Assembly: GCF_014196535.1 (NCBI RefSeq)
Contig: NZ_JACIDU010000005.1
Span: forward strand, 16,126 to 80,125
Length of the DNA: 64,000 bases
Direction of reading: 5' to 3'
Origin: Allorhizobium borbori
GTDB taxonomy: Bacteria; Pseudomonadota; Alphaproteobacteria; Rhizobiales; Rhizobiaceae
Position 1 is the stretch's first letter. Each line of letters starts with the position of its first letter. Position numbers and translations under genes: made by a program. A model generated the notes under the pieces. It ran no database searches. It was given only the letters and a program-made list of their open reading frames with translations, and was not told the origin of the DNA. Shown in pieces: positions 24,916 through 33,481 of the stretch.

Positions 24916-26979
24916 GTGAGCTGGATCATTGGTGTCGATGTTGGCGGAACATTTACCGACTTTTTCGCCTATAACGAAAAAGTCGGTACAAGCCGCTTTT
25001 GGAAACGTCCCTCAACCCCATTCAATCCGGCGGAGGCGATCATCGAGGGCCTGTTTGAGCTGAGCAAGGCGCATGACGTGCCGCTCACCGAAGTAACCCG
25101 CCTCTGCCATGGCAGCACGGTCGCCACAAATGCGCTGATCCAGCGCACTGGCGCCGATGTTTCGTTGGTGACCACCAAGGGCTTCCGCGACGTGCTTGAA
25201 ATCGCCCGCCAGACCCGTCCCATTGTCAATGACATGCAGCAGGACCAGCCGGACCCGCTGGTTCCCCGCGAGCGTCGTCTGGAAGTCGCGGAACGTGTTC
25301 TTTCCGACGGCACGGTGCGCAGCCCTGTCGATCAGAACGATCTGCAGACCGTGATCAAGGCGATCAAGGCATCCGGTACGCCGGCCGTCGCAGTCTGCTT
25401 CCTGTTCTCCTACCTGCGTCCAGACCACGAAGAGGAAGTCGGCCGCGCCATCCGCGAAGCGCTTCCCGGCGTTTCCGTTTCGCTCTCCAGCGAAGTGCAG
25501 CCGGAATTCCGCGAGTTCGAGCGCTTTACCACGACTGTCGTGAATGCCTATCTACAGCCGAAGCTCGAGCACTACATTTCCACCCTGCTCGATAACGTCA
25601 CGCAGGTTCTGCCGAACGCGCTGGTCGGCATCAACCAGTCGAGCGGCGGCCTGATGTCGCTCGATACGGCTCGCTCCTTCCCGGTCCGCATGGCGCTGTC
25701 TGGCCCGGCGGCCGGCATTGTCGGTGCGGTGGAAATCTCTAAAGAATCCAACCGACCGAATGTCATCACCATCGACATCGGCGGTACCAGTGCGGATGTC
25801 GCATTGATCCGTGATCACGCTGTTGAACTCTCTCACGGGCGCGACGTGGATGGCTTCCCGATCCGCTTGCCGATGATCGATATAACCACGGTTGGCGCTG
25901 GCGGCGGTTCGATCGCTTGGTTCGACGTTGACGGTTTTTTCAAGGTGGGTCCTCAGAGCGCCGGCGCGGTGCCCGGTCCAGCCTGCTATAAGCGCGGCGG
26001 CACGCTGCCGACGGTTTCCGACGCGAACCTCGTGCTCGGACGGTTGTCCGATGCCCTTCTCAACGGTACCATGACGTTGGACCGAACTCTCGCCGAACAA
26101 GCCATCCGCACGGTAGCGGAGCCCATGGGGAAAACAATCGAGGAAACGGCGCTGGGCATTCTCGAAATCATGACAGTCAACATGGTGCGCGCCATCCGTA
26201 CCTTGTCCGTTGAGCGCGGCCACGATCCACGCGATTTTACTTTGATGCCGTTCGGCGGCGCCGGTGCGCTTCACGCTCGCGACGTGGCGGTTGCCCTCGG
26301 CATGAAAGAAGTTCTGGTGCCCTTCGCACCGGGCATCGTCTGCGCCCAGGGTCTGACCGACGCTCCGCTGCAGGAGAACTACATGGTCACGAGCCTGTTT
26401 GACTGCTCTGCCGAGACCGCCGGCCGCCTCGCTACGGAGATTGAAGCGCTCACGAAACAGGCGTTAGAATGGTTCGAGCGCGAAAATACGCTGGCGGAAC
26501 GCCGTCTTGTGATCTACTCCGCCGACGTGCGTTTCCGCGGCCAGAACTTTGAACTCGGTATCGAAGTCGCTCGACGCGTCGGTAATGCTCCGGTCGAGAT
26601 CGCATCGGTCGATGTCATCCTGGAGCGCTTCTACGAGGCGCACGAACGGTCCTACGGCTTCGCAAACCGTCAAGCGCCGGTCGAGATTGTCAACTGCCGC
26701 GCCATTGCCAGCGCCTCGCTCGGCGTACCAAGACCGCCTCGCGACGAGGCCAGCGGAACGCGCAGGCCGAAGGCACCCGCACACCGCGATGTCTTTTACG
26801 AGAAGGCGAAACCCGTCAGGACGCCGGTCTTCAATCGCGCAGACCTGCATGCGGGCGACGTGATTGATGGTCCCGCAATTATCGACCAGTTCGACGCGAC
26901 CACAGTTATCTATCCGGGCGATATCGCCCGCGTCGATGCACACCGGAACATTCTCATCGAAATCGGCAGCGCCCAATGA
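24916..26979 (+). CDS. hyuA: Hydantoinase/oxoprolinase A subunit (HyuA family)
   Basis: A 687-residue ATP-dependent lactam hydrolase subunit. The N-terminal hydantoinase A domain opens IIGVDVGGTFTDFFAY, an actin-fold phosphate loop, and continues with LCHGSTVATNALIQR and the ITIDIGGTSADVAL segment. The C-terminal part FGGAGALHARDVA is typical. It starts with GTG at 24916. Family members cut 5-oxoproline, hydantoins or N-methylhydantoin, and acetone carboxylase is a relative. With a fructosyl-amino acid pathway beside it, a lactam of glutamine or 5-oxoproline is an attractive substrate. It overlaps hyuB by four bases. Confidence 0.9.
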   Translation: MSWIIGVDVGGTFTDFFAYNEKVGTSRFWKRPSTPFNPAEAIIEGLFELSKAHDVPLTEVTRLCHGSTVATNALIQRTGADVSLVTTKGFRDVLEIARQTRPIVNDMQQDQPDPLVPRERRLEVAERVLSDGTVRSPVDQNDLQTVIKAIKASGTPAVAVCFLFSYLRPDHEEEVGRAIREALPGVSVSLSSEVQPEFREFERFTTTVVNAYLQPKLEHYISTLLDNVTQVLPNALVGINQSSGGLMSLDTARSFPVRMALSGPAAGIVGAVEISKESNRPNVITIDIGGTSADVALIRDHAVELSHGRDVDGFPIRLPMIDITTVGAGGGSIAWFDVDGFFKVGPQSAGAVPGPACYKRGGTLPTVSDANLVLGRLSDALLNGTMTLDRTLAEQAIRTVAEPMGKTIEETALGILEIMTVNMVRAIRTLSVERGHDPRDFTLMPFGGAGALHARDVAVALGMKEVLVPFAPGIVCAQGLTDAPLQENYMVTSLFDCSAETAGRLATEIEALTKQALEWFERENTLAERRLVIYSADVRFRGQNFELGIEVARRVGNAPVEIASVDVILERFYEAHERSYGFANRQAPVEIVNCRAIASASLGVPRPPRDEASGTRRPKAPAHRDVFYEKAKPVRTPVFNRADLHAGDVIDGPAIIDQFDATTVIYPGDIARVDAHRNILIEIGSAQ

Positions 26980-28649
26980 CCAAGCTCGTTCACGACCCCA
27001 TTACGCTCGAAATCCTGTCGAACGCGTTGCGTTCGATTGCCGATGAAACCTTCATTGCGCTGCAGAAGAGCGCATATTCAACGAACATTAAGGAACGGCA
27101 CGACCACTCCACGGCACTGTTCGATGCGAAGGGAAGGCTAATTGTCCAGTCGCAAAAATCGCTGCCGCTGCATGTCGGAGCGATCTCCGGGACGATCAAG
27201 GCACTGATCGGAAAGTTCAAAGATGATGTTCACCCGGGAGACGTCTTCGTCGGCAACGACCCCTATGCCGCCGGAGGTTCTCATCTCCCGGACATTTGTG
27301 TCATCGCGCCAGTCTTCCACAGCGGCCGCCTCGTCGCCTTCAGCGCTTGCACCGCGCACCACGCTGATATCGGCGGATCGAATGTCGGCGGCGCCAGCGG
27401 CGGCCTGACAGAAATCTTTCAGGAAGGTTTCCGTCTTCCCATGGTGCGGCTTTTCTCCAGAGGCACGTTACAGGCTGACCTATTCGAGGTTATGCTCCTT
27501 AATGTGCGTGGCGAAGAAGAGCGCAAGGGCGACTATTATGCACAGTTCGCAGCCATTTCGCTTGGTTCCAAGCGTCTCACGGAAATATGCGACCGCTACT
27601 CCGCCGACTTTGTCGAAGGGGCTTTCCAGGAAATCATTCGACGTACTCACGATCGCATGAATCGTGCCCTCGCGCTTATCCCAGACGGCGAATATTACTT
27701 CGACGACGTAATGGACGATGATGGCGTCAACGCGACCAACCTTCGGATCGCCTTGACAATCACAAAGAACGACGAGGGTACAGTATTCGACTTCACCGGC
27801 ACTGCTCCTCAAACCCCCGGGAACATCAATTCGCCGCTGAACGATACGATCTCGACCGTGATCTTCGCTCTCAAATGCATTCTCGATCCTGCAATTCCCA
27901 GCAATCACGGCGTGCTTAGCGCCGTGAAGGTGATCGCGCCCGAGGGCTCGCTGGTCAATCCGAAATTCCCGGCCGCAGTCACCAATCGTTCAGCAACGGA
28001 CCAGCGGGTGGTGGATGTTATTATAGGGGCGCTTGCCAAGGCGCTGCCAGATCAAGTCGTCGGAGCATCCAATGGTTCCAACACCGGCATCTACATTTAC
28101 GGCAAAGATCCGCGCACAGGTCGTGACTACTATTTCTTCGAAACCATGGGCGGCGGCTTCGGCGGTCGTGCTTCGAAGGACGGCAAGGATGCTGTGCAGG
28201 TATATATGACCAACACCGCCAACACACCGATCGAAGCGATCGAACGGGAATTCCCGCTTCTTGTCGAGGAATATTCAATCGTCAGCGACAGCGGAGGCGC
28301 AGGCAAGTACCGCGGTGGTTGCGGCTTAAAACGCGTCATACGCCCTCGCTTCGGCGACTGCACTTTCGGCGGCACGGGCGAACGCTTTTCACATAAGCCT
28401 TGGGGTATCTTCGGCGGCTTCGAAGGCGAAAGTGGCAAGTTTGCCATTGTGTCGGAAGACGGTACGGAAAAACGCCTGCCCAACAAGATTCCGAAGACGT
28501 CGGTTTCGCCGAAGGAGCAGATCGTGGTGCAGACTGCCGGTTCCGGCGGTTATGGGCGGCCAGAAGAACGGGCTGCCTATCTCATTGACGCCGACCGGCG
28601 TAGCGGGAAATTCTCCGCAGACTACGTCAAGCGACACTACGGTCGCTGA
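26976..28649 (+). CDS. hyuB: Hydantoinase/oxoprolinase B subunit (HyuB family)
   Basis: A 557-residue partner of HyuA. Family features include DPITLEILSNALRSIADETFIALQKSAYSTNIKERHD at the N terminus, GDVFVGNDPYAAGGSHLPDICVIAP, and GSGGYGRPEERA near the end. The full family length is present. Its ATG overlaps the hyuA stop. The two subunits form a complex that hydrolyses a cyclic amide at the expense of ATP. It ends the kinase-hyuA-hyuB unit, followed 72 bases later by a perfect hairpin. Confidence 0.92.
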   Translation: MTKLVHDPITLEILSNALRSIADETFIALQKSAYSTNIKERHDHSTALFDAKGRLIVQSQKSLPLHVGAISGTIKALIGKFKDDVHPGDVFVGNDPYAAGGSHLPDICVIAPVFHSGRLVAFSACTAHHADIGGSNVGGASGGLTEIFQEGFRLPMVRLFSRGTLQADLFEVMLLNVRGEEERKGDYYAQFAAISLGSKRLTEICDRYSADFVEGAFQEIIRRTHDRMNRALALIPDGEYYFDDVMDDDGVNATNLRIALTITKNDEGTVFDFTGTAPQTPGNINSPLNDTISTVIFALKCILDPAIPSNHGVLSAVKVIAPEGSLVNPKFPAAVTNRSATDQRVVDVIIGALAKALPDQVVGASNGSNTGIYIYGKDPRTGRDYYFFETMGGGFGGRASKDGKDAVQVYMTNTANTPIEAIEREFPLLVEEYSIVSDSGGAGKYRGGCGLKRVIRPRFGDCTFGGTGERFSHKPWGIFGGFEGESGKFAIVSEDGTEKRLPNKIPKTSVSPKEQIVVQTAGSGGYGRPEERAAYLIDADRRSGKFSADYVKRHYGR

Positions 28650-28720
28650 GAGGGGATGCCTGTTGCAAGCTGTTGCATGAAGCAGCTACTGGGAAAGTGC
28701 GACACCTAACGATCAGTTGT

Positions 28721-28758
28721 GATCCGTCAACAAAGGAGGTGACCTTTGTTGACGGATC
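28721..28758. repeat. Perfect 16-bp inverted repeat after hyuB
   Basis: GATCCGTCAACAAAGG (28721-28736) and CCTTTGTTGACGGATC (28743-28758) are exact reverse complements around a 6-base loop. There is no T-run on either side, so it is not a standard intrinsic terminator, though it may still end or protect the hyu transcript. It borders a run of insertion-sequence debris, so it could also be the joined ends of a deleted element. Confidence 0.8.
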
Positions 28759-28992
28759 GTGCGCTGAATAAGTTTACGATATGGCAACGCGCGCCTGCCG
28801 CAAATCTTCGTTGCATAACGGTATGTTGACCACGGGCGTGAAATTTGCTGCTCCGAAAATTGCGGAGTGAGCCATGATTATGAATACCATTGCCATTGCC
28901 ATTGCCATTGCCATTGCCGAGAAGCTGAAGCGCCAGTCGAAGGACGATTTTGTGTGGGTCTCAACCGTGCGCGGCGGTTTTCTGAAAGGGCT
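28759..28992. other. Insertion-sequence debris with an IS6-like transposase head
   Basis: An ATG at 28874 opens a short frame encoding a repeat-driven IAIAIAIAIA tract and then EKLKRQSKDDF (to about 28951). That ending looks like the N terminus of IS6-family transposases of the same lineage as the truncated copy at 1686-2232. After the DDF the frame loses similarity, and IstB-derived sequence begins on the other strand. No intact gene is present. Confidence 0.45.
28889..28918 (+). repeat. Five tandem copies of ATTGCC
   Basis: The hexamer ATTGCC is repeated exactly five times. Within the short frame from 28874 it encodes alternating Ile-Ala. Being a multiple of three, copy-number change by slippage would keep the frame. 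Confidence 0.85.
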
Positions 28993-29163
28993 TCAGCCGG
29001 CCTTTCGGGCGCGGCTTTGGGCGAGACGGTAGCTGTCGCCGTTCATTTCAAGGATGTTGGCGTGGTGGGTGATGCGATCAAGCAAGGCGCCGTTCAGACG
29101 CTCCGATCCTAAGGTCTCCGTCCATTCGTCGAAAGTCAGATTGCTGGTGAGTGATGAGTTTCT
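28993..29163 (-). pseudogene. IstB C-terminal remnant of an IS21 element
   Basis: Minus-strand translation reads SSLTSNLTFDEWTETLGSER, then LNGALLDRITHHANILEMNG and DSYRLAQSRARKAG before a stop. This is the end of IstB, including the sensor-1-like TSNL and the conserved LLDRITHH. Everything upstream of TSNL is missing. It belongs to a further lost IS21 copy. Confidence 0.8.
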
Positions 29164-29188
29164 TGTTTGTCTACCGCCGAATAGCCGC

Positions 29189-30028
29189 CTATGCAGACCT
29201 GAGCGCCTTGCGCATGGCTTCGACGCATTGGTTTAGCGGCGGGGTGGGGTCGATGTTATATTTCGAGTTGGTCAGTTCCACCGTCAGAGACCCGTCATAG
29301 TTCTCTTTCCGCAGAAAGGTGACCAGCTTGTCGAGGTCGATAACGCCATCACCCCAGGCAAGGTGGCTACCACCAGCGTCGGAATCGGTAAAGTGCACAT
29401 GCGCAACGCGACCGGCGAGATGGGTGAAGTAATCTTCGGGCGTCTCATGCGTCATTATCGCGCCGGCAACGTCGTATACCGCGTGAAGCGCGCGGCTGCC
29501 TAGTTTGTCCATCAGCTCCCGGATTTCCCCCGCCGAGCGAATGATATTTGCGAATGGATCCGGCAGCGCCTCCATCCAGAGATCGATGCCGAGTTTCTGC
29601 GCGCGACCGCAAAGAATCCCCATGGAATCGATGCAGCGTTCCAGTGCCTGCTCCACGGGTTCGTCGCGATAGCCACCACCTGCCGTTACCAGAAGGGCTG
29701 GTGCCCCGCATTCGATGGCAAATTCCATCGACTCCAGAAAATAGCGCACGGAGCGGTCGCGCAACTCCGGTTCTTTCGCAGAGATGTTGATCGGGTAGAT
29801 GCATTGCTCCGGTGTGAAAGCGACGATGTCGAGACCCATTCCACGGACTTTCTGCCCCAGCGTCCGCGCATCGGCCAGCGTTTTATCGCCGATATAGAAA
29901 TGCGGCGCGGCGGCCCAAAGTTCGATGCGCGAGACCCCGGTATCACACACATCGGCTAGAAACCTGTCCAGCGTGTGCCGCACGTAGTGGAAATTCATTA
30001 CGCTTATGCTGCGCTCATCAATTGCCAT
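29189..30028 (-). CDS. TIM-barrel sugar isomerase/epimerase, FrlC-like
   Basis: A 279-residue xylose-isomerase-like TIM barrel. Metal-ligand candidates are visible at MEALPDP, the YDVAGAI strand, HVHFTDSD and the final VELTNSKY. The arrangement around VHFTDSDAGGSHLAWGDGVIDLDKL recalls FrlC, which epimerises psicoselysine and fructoselysine. GGAG lies eight bases before the ATG at 30028. It follows the FAD oxidoreductase and the amino-acid ABC importer on the same strand. Epimerisation of a ketosyl-amino acid at C3 fits the cluster, but other keto-sugar epimerisations are possible. Confidence 0.85.
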   Translation of the reverse strand: MAIDERSISVMNFHYVRHTLDRFLADVCDTGVSRIELWAAAPHFYIGDKTLADARTLGQKVRGMGLDIVAFTPEQCIYPINISAKEPELRDRSVRYFLESMEFAIECGAPALLVTAGGGYRDEPVEQALERCIDSMGILCGRAQKLGIDLWMEALPDPFANIIRSAGEIRELMDKLGSRALHAVYDVAGAIMTHETPEDYFTHLAGRVAHVHFTDSDAGGSHLAWGDGVIDLDKLVTFLRKENYDGSLTVELTNSKYNIDPTPPLNQCVEAMRKALRSA

Positions 30029-30083
30029 TATCTAATCTCCATATACCAATGCGACGGATCGTCGTTCACAAGAATGTCGCTAT

Positions 30084-31595
30084 TCACTTTGCGCTTCGGT
30101 GTGCCGCGTCGTTGCGGATTGAGATGTCCGAAATCTGAATTCGGTTATCGTTTTTTCGTTGAAACCGGCAATTTGCGTCGCCACTTCTTCTGGGCCCGAT
30201 CCAAGATGGGGCTGCAAGCCCTGCGGCCGTTTCCAGATGACAACGGCCGAGATCCGGTTCCCAGCCGACGGAAAGGCGGCTTCGGAGGATGTCTGCGGGT
30301 GTACTGGCGTGTTCGTTCATGACGGCGTGAGCCACCGACGCTTCGGTGACCTGATCCATATCCGGCAGTGGCGGCGATGGGGCGTCGCGCGGACGCGGCG
30401 AGCCGGAAGGCTTCAGCCGGCGCGCAACGGCGCGTGTGACCCGTCGCCCAGCGTCCCGATGGCTCATCAGCAGGCCATCGGTAAAGGTGAAGACATTCGG
30501 CAGGCCTTCATCGATGAGGTCGTGCTCGCGAACGGCAGGCACAGAACTCTTGCTGTCCGGAGCAAGGCTGCGCCGCCTGACACCCGCCCAGGCATAGAGG
30601 ACATCCTTCCGTTTCAATCCGAAACCTGGAAACAGGCGGCCGAACTGATCGAGTATGGTGGCGATTTTCGCCTCGCTGGCGCGAAACCCTTCGAGACCGC
30701 CATCCGATTGCGAATCCCACGGGCCGATATAATGAAGCTGGCCCCAGGGGATCAGATAGAACGGCGCTCCCGTTGCGGTTACGGTCTTGAAAGCTATGCC
30801 GCGCAGCCTTTCCGGCAGGCGCACGACAATATTCGTACCTTTTTCGCCGGTGTTTTTGCGGATATGCGGTGCACCGGCCAGAGCCGTGATCTCATCGATC
30901 CAGACACCGGCACAATTGACAACCGCGCGAGCCAGAACGTCGCGCGACCGGCCAGTGGCCTTCAGCGTCATCCGCCAGAGTTCGCCCTCGCGTGCGAGAC
31001 CGGTTACGGCGATATGGTTCAACGCCTCGATGCCGATCGCACGAGCCTTCATGACCGTCTTGACCACTATGCGCTCCGGCCAGTGATACTGGTATTCAGT
31101 GAAATTCATTGTACCGCGAATGTCTTCGAGCCCGGCCATGCCCTGAAGAGCCGGATGAGTCCGTGCCTCTTTGGCCGAAAGGGTGTTAAGATTGAGCGGC
31201 ACCGCGCCTCCGTCACTCGCTGCCATCAAAAGGAAAGCAAGCTTTGCCTTCCATCGCGGAATCGCGTTTCCTGGCATCAGCGGAATGATGAAGGTTACGG
31301 GCCTTACCCGTTCCGGCGCCACACGCACGAACTCTGCCCGTCCCCGCATCGAGCGGCGCATGAGGCTGAGGCACTCGATCTCGTCAAACGGTCGTGCCAG
31401 AAAGGCTGCGATTGATCCGCTGGCGGCGGAAAGATAACCGAGCCCGCAATGCTGCACCCGCGACGTCCTGCTGGAAGTGCCCGCACCATAATGGTCGCGT
31501 TCGACCAGAAGTGTGCGATAGCCTGCCGCAACCAGATGCTGGCCGGCCGCGGCGGCAATGATGCCTCCGCCCACAACCACGGTGTCGTAAATCAT
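30084..31595 (-). CDS. FAD-dependent oxidoreductase, GlpD/DAO family
   Basis: A 503-residue flavoprotein with an N-terminal dinucleotide fold YDTVVVGGGIIAAAAGQHLV and a glycerol-3-phosphate dehydrogenase-like middle and C terminus (DVLYAWAGVRRRSL, ADILRSRLSVGWEPDLGR). The ATG at 31595 starts the fold directly; upstream in-frame residues to 31643 cross a hairpin. In this setting it may oxidise a sugar-amino acid, opine or sugar-phosphate intermediate. The last 60 residues look unlike the family and may be a lineage-specific extension. Confidence 0.8.
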   Translation of the reverse strand: MIYDTVVVGGGIIAAAAGQHLVAAGYRTLLVERDHYGAGTSSRTSRVQHCGLGYLSAASGSIAAFLARPFDEIECLSLMRRSMRGRAEFVRVAPERVRPVTFIIPLMPGNAIPRWKAKLAFLLMAASDGGAVPLNLNTLSAKEARTHPALQGMAGLEDIRGTMNFTEYQYHWPERIVVKTVMKARAIGIEALNHIAVTGLAREGELWRMTLKATGRSRDVLARAVVNCAGVWIDEITALAGAPHIRKNTGEKGTNIVVRLPERLRGIAFKTVTATGAPFYLIPWGQLHYIGPWDSQSDGGLEGFRASEAKIATILDQFGRLFPGFGLKRKDVLYAWAGVRRRSLAPDSKSSVPAVREHDLIDEGLPNVFTFTDGLLMSHRDAGRRVTRAVARRLKPSGSPRPRDAPSPPLPDMDQVTEASVAHAVMNEHASTPADILRSRLSVGWEPDLGRCHLETAAGLAAPSWIGPRRSGDANCRFQRKNDNRIQISDISIRNDAAHRSAK

Positions 31596-31639
31596 CTGGG
31601 TCACGCTTAATTCCCACAGGTGAATTCCAACGAGGTCTT

Positions 31640-31675
31640 CCAAAGCGCATCCACATCGTCGTGGATGCGCTTTGG
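31640..31675 (-). terminator. Intercistronic hairpin after the ABC ATPase gene
   Basis: CCAAAGCGCATCCAC (31640-31654) and GTGGATGCGCTTTGG (31661-31675) form a perfect 15-bp stem with a 6-base loop, just after the ATPase stop and before the oxidoreductase start. There is no U-run on the minus strand, so it probably trims or attenuates the transcript, separating expression of the transporter from the catabolic genes. Confidence 0.65.
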
Positions 31676-31679
31676 CGCT

Positions 31680-32468
31680 TTACGCAGCAGCCAGAACCCG
31701 CGCCAGAAACGCCTGGGTGCGCTCGTGCTGCGGGCGCGTCAGGACGTCTGCCGGCCGGCCTTGCTCCACGATCACTCCCCCATCCATGAAGATCAGGTGG
31801 TCAGCAACGTCTCGCGCAAAACCCATTTCATGGGTGACGACGACCATGGTCATGCCATCGTCTGCAAGCTGGCGCATGACAGCGAGAACCTCGCCTACAA
31901 GCTCCGGATCGAGTGCCGAGGTCGGCTCATCGAACAGCATGACGTCCGGCTTCATTGCCAGAGAGCGGGCAATGGCGGCGCGCTGCTGCTGCCCGCCGGA
32001 GAGTTGGGCGGGATAGTAAGTCGCCCGCTCCTTCATGCCGACGCGATCCAGAAGCACCATAGCCTCCCCCACCGCCGCACCACGGGACATACGCTTGACC
32101 AGAACCGGAGCCTCAATCACATTTTCAAGAACGGTCCTGTGCGGGAAGAGGTGAAAGCCCTGAAACACCATGCCCATACGTTGTCGTTGACGGGCAAGCT
32201 CGTTGAAACTCATCTCATAGAGCTTGTCGCCTTTCCAGCGCACACCGACAGGTTCCCCGTTCAGGAAGATCGCGCCGCCCGTAGGCCTCTCGAGATAGTT
32301 CAGGCAGCGCAGCAGCGTGCTCTTGCCGGAGCCGGACGGGCCGACGATGCAGGTTACGTCGCCACGCATGACCGCGACATCAATCCCGCTCAACACCTCA
32401 TGTGTGCCGAAACTCTTGCGCAGCTTCTCGACCTTCAGCAGAGGCTCGACGGTTGTCTGGTCCTTCAT
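31680..32468 (-). CDS. Polar amino-acid ABC transporter ATPase (GlnQ/HisP type)
   Basis: A 262-residue ATPase with Walker [10 protein letters not shown]-loop VFQGFHLF, signature [15 protein letters not shown], Walker [13 protein letters not shown] and the switch VVTHEMGFA, all typical of the PAAT family. The long open frame reaching 33245 is an artefact of the permease's other frame; the ATG at 32468 overlaps the permease stop by four bases. It powers uptake with the permease and family-3 binding protein upstream. Confidence 0.94.
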   Translation of the reverse strand: MKDQTTVEPLLKVEKLRKSFGTHEVLSGIDVAVMRGDVTCIVGPSGSGKSTLLRCLNYLERPTGGAIFLNGEPVGVRWKGDKLYEMSFNELARQRQRMGMVFQGFHLFPHRTVLENVIEAPVLVKRMSRGAAVGEAMVLLDRVGMKERATYYPAQLSGGQQQRAAIARSLAMKPDVMLFDEPTSALDPELVGEVLAVMRQLADDGMTMVVVTHEMGFARDVADHLIFMDGGVIVEQGRPADVLTRPQHERTQAFLARVLAAA

Positions 32469-33391
32469 CACAAAGCCTCCTGCTGACGTTTGAACAGGCG
32501 AGCGGGCAAAAGCCCGCCTGCTTTCTTTGCACCCGTACGGTGTTCGGACTTCAAGCGGTGCTCGACGGCATGCTCGATAACCGTCAGCACTGTCGTCAGG
32601 ACGAGATACCAGATGGTCGCGACCAACAGTAGCGGCACAGTCTGATAGGTGCGTGCATAGACCATCTGGGCGGAATAAAGCAGGTCGGGCAATGCCAGCA
32701 CGGAGACGAGCGACGTGAATTTCAGCATCGAGATTGTATCGTTGCCGATGGGCGGAATAACGATGCGCAGCGCTTGCGGTAGCACGATGCGGTGAAGCGT
32801 CTGACCACGCGTCATGCCGAGCGTTGCGGCGGCTTCCGTCTGGCCCGCGTTCACGGCCTGTATGCCGGCACGTATCATTTCGGCGGCATAGGCGCTTTCG
32901 GTAAAGGCGAGGCCCATGATGGCAGCACTGAACGGCGTGATGAGCTGGTTGGTGTTCCAGGAGACAAGCTTCGGCCCGTCGAAAGGAATGCCGATCGAAA
33001 TCTCCGGCAAAAGCAGCGCCAGATTGTACCAGAAGATCATCTGAACCAACGGCGGCACACCGCGGAAGAACCAGATCCAGCCCCAGCTCACGGCTTGAAA
33101 CACGCGGCTGGTCGACAGGCGCATGATGGCAAGAACGATACCGATCCCAAGACCGAGCACCATGGCAAGGACCGTCAGCAGCAGCGTCATGCCGAGGCCG
33201 GAAAGGATAGCAGAGTTGAACATGTATTTGGCGACCACGCCCCACTGCATGTTCTTGTTGGTAACGAGCACCTGCAGGAACACTATGGCAAGGATGGTCA
33301 GAGCCACGCCGCCGATCCAGTGGCCTATTTTAGGCACCGCGATGGGCTTCAAGTCGTGGATCGAGGGACGCTCCGGCGATTTTTCAGACAT
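32468..33391 (-). CDS. Polar amino-acid ABC transporter permease (HisMQ type)
   Basis: A 307-residue membrane protein. The PAAT permease signature [24 protein letters not shown] is followed by the [12 protein letters not shown] segment and the EAA-type loop [44 protein letters not shown] precedes the ATG at 33391. Only one permease gene is present, so it presumably forms a homodimer. It lies in the order binding protein, permease, ATPase. Confidence 0.93.
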   Translation of the reverse strand: MSEKSPERPSIHDLKPIAVPKIGHWIGGVALTILAIVFLQVLVTNKNMQWGVVAKYMFNSAILSGLGMTLLLTVLAMVLGLGIGIVLAIMRLSTSRVFQAVSWGWIWFFRGVPPLVQMIFWYNLALLLPEISIGIPFDGPKLVSWNTNQLITPFSAAIMGLAFTESAYAAEMIRAGIQAVNAGQTEAAATLGMTRGQTLHRIVLPQALRIVIPPIGNDTISMLKFTSLVSVLALPDLLYSAQMVYARTYQTVPLLLVATIWYLVLTTVLTVIEHAVEHRLKSEHRTGAKKAGGLLPARLFKRQQEAL

Positions 33392-33427
33392 CTTTATTCC
33401 TTGCTGCCGATCCTGAGCTGTCTGCTT

Positions 33428-33451
33428 CGGCCCGGATGACATTCCGGGCCG
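33428..33451 (-). other. Intercistronic stem-loop between binding-protein and permease genes
   Basis: CGGCCCGG (33428-33435) and CCGGGCCG (33444-33451) form an 8-bp stem with an 8-base loop, 31 bases after the binding-protein stop. Such structures commonly protect the 3' end of the binding-protein message and lower expression of the membrane genes. Confidence 0.6.
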
Positions 33452-33481
33452 GGATACGCTTTTGCAGCCGGCGAAACTGCA

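Noticed and set aside
30159..31415. 418-residue plus-strand frame over the FAD oxidoreductase
   Set aside because: It is antisense to a full-length flavoprotein with a clear dinucleotide-binding motif.
32469..33245. In-frame upstream extension of the amino-acid ABC ATPase giving a 521-residue protein
   Set aside because: The extension is another frame of the permease gene; the ATPase start at 32468 overlaps the permease stop and gives the normal length.
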